Translations under genes and position numbers: made by a program
From: an uncultured Pseudomonadota bacterium
Lineage (GTDB): Bacteria; Pseudomonadota; Gammaproteobacteria; Burkholderiales; Eutrophovitaceae
DNA: 7,438 nucleotides
Direction of reading: 5' to 3'
NCBI GenBank assembly: GCA_937983055.1
Contig: CALJLA010000027.1
Coordinates: 1-7,438 of the forward strand
Part shown: positions 1 through 5,546 of the stretch, one piece after another
Position numbering within the stretch: the first letter of the stretch is position 1
How the letters are laid out: every line of letters starts with the position of its first letter
The notes under the pieces: model-generated
The model's input: only the letters and a program-made list of their open reading frames with translations
Database searches by the model: none
What the model was told of the DNA's origin: nothing

Positions 1-419
1 GCGGTGCGGGCATGCCGCCCATGCCGCGCAGTACGTACATGCGCTGCCCCCCGCGCGACCACCTCGTCCGGGCGAATCGGCTTGGTCACATAATCGATGC
101 CGCCCGCCTCGAAGCCGCGCACCACATGCTCGGTATCGGTGAGCCCGGTCATGAAAATCACCGGGATGTCGCGGCCGGCGGGATGCGCCTTGATCCGCCG
201 GCAGGTCTCGAAGCCGTCCAGCCCCGGCATCACCGCGTCGAGCAGGATCACGTCCGGCGCGATGCGCGGAATGCGCTCGAGCGCGCCGCGCCCGTCGGTG
301 GCGACCAGCACCATGTAGCCGGCCTCGTCGAGCGCGTCCGACAGCATCGCGAGGTTCGACGGCGCGTCGTCGACCAGCAGCACCACGCCAAGGTCAGGCC
401 CGGTCGGCGGCGGCATCAT
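1..419 (-). CDS. Two-component response regulator, receiver domain (C-terminus cut off by window edge)
   Basis: This is a phospho-receiver protein; the first 139 residues are present and the frame is still open at the left edge. A complete REC fold is readable: acidic pair D17-D18 (LLVDDAP), phospho-acceptor D61 (VILLDAVMPGLDGF), switch T91 (FMTGLTD) and conserved lysine K113 (DYVTKPIRP), then a basic linker helix from about residue 121. The start is constrained: an in-frame TGA lies at 431-429 on this strand, and the first start codons after it are the paired ATGs at 419 and 416. The gene overlaps the 3' end of the sensor kinase by 26 bp in another frame, with no strong Shine-Dalgarno of its own, so translational coupling is likely. 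Its output domain lies outside the window. A helix-turn-helix (LuxR/NarL-type) is a common continuation, but that is inference. It is the probable partner of the kinase and a candidate regulator of the divergent urt genes. Confidence 0.9.
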   Translation of the reverse strand, partial: MMPPPTGPDLGVVLLVDDAPSNLAMLSDALDEAGYMVLVATDGRGALERIPRIAPDVILLDAVMPGLDGFETCRRIKAHPAGRDIPVIFMTGLTDTEHVVRGFEAGGIDYVTKPIRPDEVVARGAAHVRTARHGRHART

Positions 420-3400
420 CGGGAAGATTCAGCATGCGCTTGAAGTCCTCGAGCTGGAAATGCTCGAGCCGTGCGCGCAAGGCGTTCACGAACGGCGCAT
501 GGTCGGGCATCGCCGCTTCGATCTCGGCCAGCTTGCGCTGAAGGCCCTTGACGTAACCGATCTCGGCCATGCGATGCAGCTCGGCGAGCAATTGCGCCGG
601 CGGCAGGGCCAGGCCGCCCGCTGCGGGCGTGTTGCCTCCCTGTTGGTCGCTCGCATCGCGGTAGGTCCACTCCAGGGCCATGTGCCGCTGCAGCTTGTCC
701 AGCAGCTCGGCTTCCAGCACCGGTTTCACCACGAAGTCGTCGCAGCGGCCCATCTCGCGCAGGGCCGGGGTGTTGTCGAACGCATTGGCCGAAACCATGA
801 TGACCGCGCCGGCATATTGGCGCTCGTCGCGCAGCCGCCGGCAGGTCTCCCAGCCGTCGATGCCGGGCATGGCGATGTCGAGCAGCACCGCATCCGGCTT
901 GTGCAGGCGCGCGGCACGCAGGCACTCGGCGCCATTGGAGGCCTCGATCACGCGAAATCCGAGCGGCAGCAGCAGCGTTGCCAGGAACTGGCGCTCGGCC
1001 ACCTGGTCGTCGGTGATCAGCACCGTCTTGACCGGTCCGAGGTAACCGGACACGTCGCGGTGAGGTGCCGCCGGCGCGGCGCTGGCGACTGCTTCGGGCA
1101 GATACAGCCGTACCGAGAACACGCTGCCGCGACCCGGCGTACTTGTCACCGAGATGTCGCCGCCCATCAGCTCGGTCAGCAGCTTGGTGATGGTCAGCCC
1201 AAGGCCGGTGCCGCCTTCGAAATTGCGCGCCTCATGTTCGCCCCGCTCGAACGGCAGAAAGATGCGCTCCAGGTCCTGCGCCGGAATGCCTGCGCCGGTG
1301 TCCTCGATGTCGAAGTAGGCCAGCTCGCGGCGATAGGCAACGCGAAGACTGACGGTGCCGGTTTCGGTGAACTTGACCGCATTACCGACCAGGTTCATCA
1401 GAATCTGGCGCAGCCGCTTGGGGTCGGCATGCACCACTTCCGGCAGCCGACCTTCCACTTCGAAGCGAAAGGCGAGGCCCTTGTTCTCGGCCTGCAGCCG
1501 GAACATGTCGACGATCTGTTCGAGAAACTCGGTGAGGCGCAGTTCGCTGCGGCCCAGGCGCAGCCGGCCGGCCTCGATGCGGGCAATGTCGAGCAGTCCG
1601 TCGATCAGGCTGAGCAGGTGCTCGCCGCTGCGGCGGATGACCGATACCGCCTGCCGCCGGTGCGGCGGCATGGTTTCGTCTTTCTGGAGAATCTGCGCGT
1701 AGCCGAGGATGCCGTTCAGCGGCGTGCGCAGCTCGTGGCTCATGCCGGTGACGAAGCGGCTCTTGGCGAGGCTCGCCGCCTCGGCGCTTTCCTTGGCGCG
1801 CTGAAGCTGCTCGTCGGTGCGCCGGTGTGCTTCGATCTCGCGCGTGAGCAGCTGCGTCTGGCGGCTTGACTCTTCCTGCGCCACCGCGCGGCTTTCGTGC
1901 GCGAGCACGATCCACCAGGCGGCGACCGCCGCGATCAGCACCAGCACCGCGAAAATCTTCACGAACGCGACCTGCAGCTGCTCCACCGCCTCCGGCGATA
2001 TCGCGGCGGCACCGATCGATTCCTGCAGATAGACAAGGCCCAGCACCGCGCCGAGCAGGGTAGTGACCGACGCCAGCACCACCAGGTACAGGCCGATGCG
2101 GCTGTTGAGCCTCTGCGCCACGTTGACCGGGAGCAGCCGCTGCAACGCCGACAGCACCTGGTCGGACAGCCGCGACTTGTCCTTGCAGCGGTCGGCGCAG
2201 CGTGCATCCAGCGTGCAGCAAAGGGAACAGATGTGCCCGCCATAGGCCGGGCAATGCGCCATGTCCTCGGTCTCGAAGCGGTTTTCGCAGATCGAGCAGG
2301 TGAGCGACTGGGTGCCCGCCGGCGGCGGCGTCTCGCGCCGCGCCAGGTAATAGCGGCCGCCGGTCAGCGTGGCGATCAGCGGCGCCGTGCAGAAAGCCAC
2401 GGCAAGCGCGATGAATGGCGAAAGCGCGCGCGCCGCTTCGCCGAACACGCCGATGTAGGCGAGGATGCCGCCGGCCGAAGCGATGGCGAGCGCTCCGAAG
2501 CCCACCGGGTTGATGTCGTAGAGATGCGCGCGCTTGAACTCGATGCCCCTGGGGCTTAGCCCCAGGGGCTTGTTCACCACCAGGTCGGCCACCAGCGCGC
2601 CGACCCACGCGATTGCCACGTTCGAGTACAAGCCCAGCACATGCTCGAGCGCCTCGAACACGCCGAGCACCATCAGTACGGTGGCGATCAGCACGTTGAA
2701 CAGCAGCCACACGACCCGGCCCGGATGGCTGTGGGTGAGCCGCGCAAAGAAATTCGACCAGGCGAGCGAGCCCGCGTAGGCGTTGGTGACGTTGATTTTG
2801 ACCTGCGACACGATCACGAACAGCGCGGTCGCGGCGAGCGCCCAGTCGAGGTTCTCGAACACGTACCGGAAACCCACCAGGTACATCTGCGTCGGCTCGA
2901 CCGCGCGCTCGATCGGGATCTCGTGCTGGAGCGCGAGAAAGGCGAGAAAGGCGCCGCCCACCATCTTCAGCATGCCGGGAACGATCCATCCAGGCCCGGC
3001 CACCAGCACCGCGCTCCACCAGCCGACGCGGTTTGACCGGTTGCGCTCGGGCAGGAAGCGCAGGAAATCGACCTGCTCGCCGATCTGGGCGATGAGGGAA
3101 AACGCCACGGTCGCCGCCGCGCCAAACAACAGCAGGTTGAACTGCCCGTCGTCGGCACGCCCCGAGAAGGTGGTGAACTGGCGGTAGACCTCCGGATTCT
3201 TGACCGCCACCGCGACGAACGGCAGCACGAGGAGCACCAGCCACAGCGGCTGCGTCCACAGCTGCAGGCGGCTCAGCAGCGTGACCCCGTGCATCACCAG
3301 CGGAATGATGACGAGCGCGCTCACCAGGTAGCCCACCGACAGCGGCATGCCGAAGTACAGTTCGAGCGCGAGCGCCATGATCGCCGCTTCGAGCGCGAAG

Positions 3401-3792
3401 AAGATAAAGGTGAACGAGGCGTAGATGAGCGAGGTGACCGTCGAGCCCAGATAGCCGAACCCCGCGCCGCGGGTGAGCAGGTCCATGTCCAGCCCGTACT
3501 TGGCGGCGTAGTAGCTGATCGGCAGCCCGGTCAGGAACACGATCAGCCCGACGACCAGGATGGCCCACAGCGCATTGGTGTAGCCGTAGTTGAGCGCGAT
3601 CGCGCCGCCGATCGCCTCCAGTGCCAGGAACGACACCGCGCCGAAGGCGGTGTTGGCGACCCGGAACGACGACCATTTTCGGAACGAGCGCGGCGTAAAG
3701 CGCAGCGCGTAGTCCTCGAACGTCTCGTTCGCGACCCAGGTGTTGTAGTCGCGGCGGATCTTGATGATTCGCTGGCTGGGAATGGCCGACAC
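394..3792 (-). CDS. Hybrid sensor histidine kinase with N-terminal NCS1 permease-like domain
   Basis: This is an inner-membrane hybrid kinase of 1132 aa. Residues ~1-480 form a 12-helix NCS1 (purine/cytosine/hydantoin permease) domain; helices are visible at about 45-68, 72-97, 112-146, 150-172, 180-198, 219-240, 258-289, 316-335, 357-385, 386-408, 430-450 and 456-477. Residues 499-536 carry eight cysteines (CSIC, HC, HIC, LCC, RC, RC) resembling a zinc ribbon. Two more helices (565-590, 610-632) and a signalling coiled coil (633-680) lead into HisKA with H686 (SHELRTPLN). HATPase_c follows, with N-box N804, G1 DTGAGI (831-836) and G2 GGTGLGL (860-866). The receiver domain (921-1040) has D928/D929, phospho-acceptor D972, S1001 and K1023. 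A helical tail fills 1062-1124. The start is GTG at 3792, with AGGAG 12 nt upstream and no better in-frame start near it. All catalytic motifs are intact. It is divergent from urtA. A role in sensing a nitrogenous solute is inferred from the permease fold and neighbours; whether the permease part transports or only senses is unknown. Confidence 0.93.
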   Translation of the reverse strand: MSAIPSQRIIKIRRDYNTWVANETFEDYALRFTPRSFRKWSSFRVANTAFGAVSFLALEAIGGAIALNYGYTNALWAILVVGLIVFLTGLPISYYAAKYGLDMDLLTRGAGFGYLGSTVTSLIYASFTFIFFALEAAIMALALELYFGMPLSVGYLVSALVIIPLVMHGVTLLSRLQLWTQPLWLVLLVLPFVAVAVKNPEVYRQFTTFSGRADDGQFNLLLFGAAATVAFSLIAQIGEQVDFLRFLPERNRSNRVGWWSAVLVAGPGWIVPGMLKMVGGAFLAFLALQHEIPIERAVEPTQMYLVGFRYVFENLDWALAATALFVIVSQVKINVTNAYAGSLAWSNFFARLTHSHPGRVVWLLFNVLIATVLMVLGVFEALEHVLGLYSNVAIAWVGALVADLVVNKPLGLSPRGIEFKRAHLYDINPVGFGALAIASAGGILAYIGVFGEAARALSPFIALAVAFCTAPLIATLTGGRYYLARRETPPPAGTQSLTCSICENRFETEDMAHCPAYGGHICSLCCTLDARCADRCKDKSRLSDQVLSALQRLLPVNVAQRLNSRIGLYLVVLASVTTLLGAVLGLVYLQESIGAAAISPEAVEQLQVAFVKIFAVLVLIAAVAAWWIVLAHESRAVAQEESSRQTQLLTREIEAHRRTDEQLQRAKESAEAASLAKSRFVTGMSHELRTPLNGILGYAQILQKDETMPPHRRQAVSVIRRSGEHLLSLIDGLLDIARIEAGRLRLGRSELRLTEFLEQIVDMFRLQAENKGLAFRFEVEGRLPEVVHADPKRLRQILMNLVGNAVKFTETGTVSLRVAYRRELAYFDIEDTGAGIPAQDLERIFLPFERGEHEARNFEGGTGLGLTITKLLTELMGGDISVTSTPGRGSVFSVRLYLPEAVASAAPAAPHRDVSGYLGPVKTVLITDDQVAERQFLATLLLPLGFRVIEASNGAECLRAARLHKPDAVLLDIAMPGIDGWETCRRLRDERQYAGAVIMVSANAFDNTPALREMGRCDDFVVKPVLEAELLDKLQRHMALEWTYRDASDQQGGNTPAAGGLALPPAQLLAELHRMAEIGYVKGLQRKLAEIEAAMPDHAPFVNALRARLEHFQLEDFKRMLNLPDDAAADRA
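2545..2569. repeat. Perfect 11-bp inverted repeat inside the kinase gene
   Basis: Arms GCCCCTGGGGC (2545-2555) and GCCCCAGGGGC (2559-2569) are exact reverse complements around a TTA centre. The DNA encodes the kinase segment around residues 408-417 (KPLGLSPRG), between the tenth and eleventh permease helices. It would form a very stable hairpin in the mRNA. No U-run follows on either strand, so it is not an intrinsic terminator. Confidence 0.85.
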
Positions 3793-3804
3793 GTTCGGGG
3801 TTTG

Positions 3805-3809
3805 CTCCT
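3805..3809 (-). promoter_or_regulatory. Shine-Dalgarno for the sensor kinase GTG start
   Basis: Reading the minus strand, AGGAG ends 12 nt before the GTG start codon at 3792. The spacing is longer than the usual 5-9 nt. No alternative ATG is in frame between the two, so the weak start codon and stretched spacing suggest modest initiation. Confidence 0.6.
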
Positions 3810-3862
3810 GAGGGCACAGCGGGGCGCGTCAGGCCCCGACTCGCGCGTTTCGCAAAAAGCGC

Positions 3863-3881
3863 GCCGCGCACAGTGCGCGGC
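3863..3881. repeat. 19-bp perfect palindrome in the kinase leader; candidate operator or leader terminator
   Basis: GCCGCGCAC (3863-3871) and GTGCGCGGC (3873-3881) are perfect reverse complements around one central base. Read on the minus strand, the hairpin is followed after four bases by five T residues (3858-3854), the layout of an intrinsic terminator or attenuator, about 60 nt before the kinase GTG. A DNA-level operator for a dimeric regulator would also fit. The sequence alone does not choose between them. Confidence 0.55.
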
Positions 3882-3951
3882 TCCGGCCGAGTTGGTTAAG
3901 CCGTGGATGCGGCGCGAGAAAAAACCTCCGCCGCCAGCTGCTGCGACGTGG

Positions 3952-3978
3952 TTGCGAAGCGATTTATTGCGCTGCGAT
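3952..3978 (+). repeat. Tandem 12-bp direct repeat TTGCGNNGCGAT
   Basis: TTGCGAAGCGAT (3952-3963) and TTGCGCTGCGAT (3967-3978) match at 10 of 12 positions and start 15 bp apart. They lie in the A/T-richer middle of the divergent region. Each copy is also partly symmetric internally. They are candidate tandem binding sites for a regulator, possibly the adjacent response regulator, but no known consensus was matched. Confidence 0.5.
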
Positions 3979-4135
3979 GCACCAACAAAAACGGCTGCCG
4001 CACTTTCCCGGTGCAGTACGGCAAACGACGTATTCCCGGCCCCCGGCGGGGTGCGTAATTTGTGCACCGCAACGGCAGCTTTCCAAAGGCGTTTCAAATA
4101 CCGGCGGCGGGCTGCGCAGTGTCCAAACCGCAGAC

Positions 4136-4142
4136 AAAGGAG
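4136..4142 (+). promoter_or_regulatory. urtA: Shine-Dalgarno that fixes the urtA start
   Basis: AAAGGAG lies six bases before ATG 4149. This favours 4149 over an upstream in-frame ATG at 4062, which has no comparable site and would place 29 extra residues ahead of the export signal. Confidence 0.85.
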
Positions 4143-4148
4143 CCTCGC

Positions 4149-5402
4149 ATGTCCGACCGCAGGAAACCCGCTATTCCGTCACCGACCCGCCGCCGCATGC
4201 TTCAGGGCATCGCGGCCCTGCCGGTGCTGTCGCTGTCCGGCCTGAGCTATGCCAACACGCCGCCGACGTCGAAAGTCAACACCACCGGCCTCGCCGTCAC
4301 CGACAAGGAAGTAATCGTCGGCCAGCTGCACTCGGCCACCGGCACCATGGCAATCAGCGAAACCGGCTCGATCCAGGCCGAACAGCTGGCGATCGAGCAG
4401 ATCAACGCGATGGGCGGCATTCTCGGCCGCAAGATCAAGATCATCCAGGAAGACGGCGCCAGCGACTGGCCGACCTTTGCCGAGAAGGCGAAGAAGCTGC
4501 TGGTCAACGACAAGGTGCCCGCGGTGTTCGGCTGCTGGACCTCGGCGTCGCGCAAGGCGGTGCTCCCGGTGTTCGAAAAAGAGAACGGCCTGCTTTACTA
4601 CCCGACGTTCTACGAAGGCCTCGAGCAGTCGAAGAACGTGATCTACACCGGCCAGGAAGCCACCCAGCAGATCATTGCCGGGCTGGACTGGATCGCCCAG
4701 GAGAAGAAGGCCGAGACCTTCTATCTCATCGGCTCCGACTACATCTGGCCGCGGACCTCGAACAAGATCGCGCGCAAGCACATCGAGAACGTGCTGAAGA
4801 AGAAGGTGGTGGGCGAGGAGTACTACCCGCTTGGCCACACCCAGTTCGGCTCGCTCATCAACAAGATCAAGCTGCGCAAGCCGGATGTCGTCTACGCCAT
4901 CGTCGTCGGCGGCAGCAACGTGGCCTTCTACAAGCAGCTGAAGGCCGCCGGCATCACCGCGGAAAAGCAGACGCTGCTCACCATTTCGGTGACCGAGGAC
5001 GAACTGCTCGGCATCGGCGGCGAGAACGCAGAAGGCTTCTACGCGGCGATGAAGTACTTTCAGAGCCTGGATAACCCGAACAACAAGAAGTTCGTCGAGG
5101 CCTTCAAGAAGAAGTACGGCCCGAAGTCGGTGATCGGCGACGTCACCCAGGCCGCCTACCTCGGGCCGTGGCTGTGGAAAGCCGCGGTGGAGAAAGCCGG
5201 CAGCTTCGACGTCGACAAGGTGGTGGCGGCCTCGCCCGGCATCGAGTTGAAAACGGCGCCGGAAGGCTACGTGAAGGTCCACGAGAACCATCACCTGTGG
5301 AGCAAGACCCGCATCGGCCAGATCCAGAAGGACGGCCAGTTCAAGGTGCTCTACGAGTCGGGGCTGATCGAGCCGGACCCCTTCCCCAAGGGCTACCAGT
5401 AA
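4149..5402 (+). CDS. urtA: Urea/short-chain amide ABC transporter substrate-binding protein UrtA
   Basis: This is the periplasmic solute-binding protein of a HAAT-family ABC importer, 417 aa, the usual UrtA size. Residues 1-35 look like a twin-arginine signal: TRRRMLQ at 13-19, a hydrophobic stretch at 20-33, and a likely cleavage after SYA (35). The mature protein has the type I periplasmic-binding fold and UrtA hallmarks: SATGTMAISE (62-71), EDGASDWPTFAEKAKKLL (101-118), FGCWTSASRKAVLPVFE (127-143), GSDYIWPRTSNKI (195-207), SNVAFYKQLKAAGITAE (256-272) and a C-terminal LIEPDPFPKGY (406-416). It starts the plus-strand operon, with urtB 144 bp downstream. Some pocket-region segments differ from typical urea-binding UrtA as I remember it (YYPTFYEGLEQSKN, IVVGGSN), so a related amide or ureide ligand is possible. 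Family assignment is firm; ligand is inferred. Confidence 0.92.
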   Translation: MSDRRKPAIPSPTRRRMLQGIAALPVLSLSGLSYANTPPTSKVNTTGLAVTDKEVIVGQLHSATGTMAISETGSIQAEQLAIEQINAMGGILGRKIKIIQEDGASDWPTFAEKAKKLLVNDKVPAVFGCWTSASRKAVLPVFEKENGLLYYPTFYEGLEQSKNVIYTGQEATQQIIAGLDWIAQEKKAETFYLIGSDYIWPRTSNKIARKHIENVLKKKVVGEEYYPLGHTQFGSLINKIKLRKPDVVYAIVVGGSNVAFYKQLKAAGITAEKQTLLTISVTEDELLGIGGENAEGFYAAMKYFQSLDNPNNKKFVEAFKKKYGPKSVIGDVTQAAYLGPWLWKAAVEKAGSFDVDKVVAASPGIELKTAPEGYVKVHENHHLWSKTRIGQIQKDGQFKVLYESGLIEPDPFPKGYQ

Positions 5403-5410
5403 GCGCAGGA

Positions 5411-5433
5411 CCGGCCGCGCGCGCCGCGGCCGG
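5411..5433 (+). repeat. GC-rich hairpin just after urtA
   Basis: CCGGCCGCG (5411-5419) pairs perfectly with CGCGGCCGG (5425-5433) around a 5-nt loop, starting 8 nt after the urtA stop codon. No U-run follows, so it is not a standard intrinsic terminator. A 3' stem-loop after a binding-protein gene is a known way to stabilise that part of an operon mRNA; that role is inferred here. Confidence 0.65.
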
Positions 5434-5470
5434 CAGCAGTGCGGTCAAGCGTTGTTCCCCGGTGCGAACG

Positions 5471-5517
5471 CGCACGCCGGTTCCGGGCCGCCCGTCCGGT
5501 TCCGGGCCCGGCGTGCG
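5471..5517 (+). repeat. Second urtA-urtB hairpin, with a 13-bp direct repeat
   Basis: CGCACGCCGG (5471-5480) and CCGGCGTGCG (5508-5517) form a perfect 10-bp inverted repeat closing a 27-nt loop. Overlapping it, CCGGTTCCGGGCC occurs twice (5477-5489 and 5496-5508), 19 bp apart. The structure ends 18 nt before the urtB Shine-Dalgarno, so it could affect urtB expression. No U-run is present. Confidence 0.6.
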
Positions 5518-5535
5518 CCGCCGCGCCCGATATGC

Positions 5536-5540
5536 GGAGG
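5536..5540 (+). promoter_or_regulatory. urtB: Shine-Dalgarno that fixes the urtB start
   Basis: GGAGG lies six bases before ATG 5547. The frame is open upstream to an ATG at 5439, but that extension would be an arginine/proline-rich stretch through the intercistronic hairpins, unlike any permease N-terminus. Confidence 0.88.
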
Positions 5541-5546
5541 TCATCG

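Larger units (their letters stand above)
3793..4148. promoter_or_regulatory. Divergent intergenic control region between sensor kinase and urtA
   Basis: This 356-bp gap separates two genes read in opposite directions, so both promoters should lie here. It contains no credible gene. Visible elements are a GC hairpin next to the kinase start (3820-3838), a 19-bp palindrome (3863-3881), a tandem 12-bp repeat (3952-3978) and TGCACC/GGTGCA half-sites at 3978-3983, 4010-4015 and 4063-4068. The middle (about 3916-4000) is more A/T-rich than its flanks, as promoters often are. I found no good sigma-70 -35/-10 pair, and no GG-N10-GC (sigma-54) match on the plus strand between about 3900 and 4130, so no promoter position is assigned. 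Confidence 0.7.

Noticed and set aside
460..1869. Long plus-strand open frame (469 codons) opposite the kinase gene
   Set aside because: It is antisense to the kinase and DHp/ATPase/REC coding DNA, with His/Gln/Arg/Ala-rich composition typical of the reverse complement of GC-rich genes. It has no recognisable domain.
1382..3871. Minus-strand open frame of 829 codons overlapping the kinase gene in another frame
   Set aside because: Its translation is Arg/Ala/Gly/Pro-rich low-complexity sequence without motifs, while the overlapping frame encodes a complete permease and kinase.
3962..3991. A possible sigma-70 promoter for the kinase on the minus strand (TTTTTG / AATAAA, 17-bp spacing)
   Set aside because: Too few matches to TTGACA and TATAAT in either hexamer to support a call.
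3900..4130. A sigma-54 promoter for urtA
   Set aside because: Each GG dinucleotide I checked on the plus strand lacked a GC exactly ten bases later.
4062..4148. Upstream ATG as the urtA start
   Set aside because: It would add 29 non-homologous residues before the signal peptide and lacks a Shine-Dalgarno; ATG 4149 has AAAGGAG at ideal spacing.
3289..4245. Plus-strand open frame spanning the kinase 5' end, the intergenic region and the urtA start
   Set aside because: It is a shadow frame: charged, repetitive composition and no plausible start signal, and it crosses two real gene boundaries.
4179..5294. Minus-strand open frame (371 codons) antisense to urtA
   Set aside because: UrtA on the other strand matches its family along the full length; the antisense product has no domain and no ribosome-binding site.
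5411..5433. Intrinsic terminator after urtA
   Set aside because: The hairpin has no U-run and is followed by co-directional urtB and urtC, so complete termination is unlikely.
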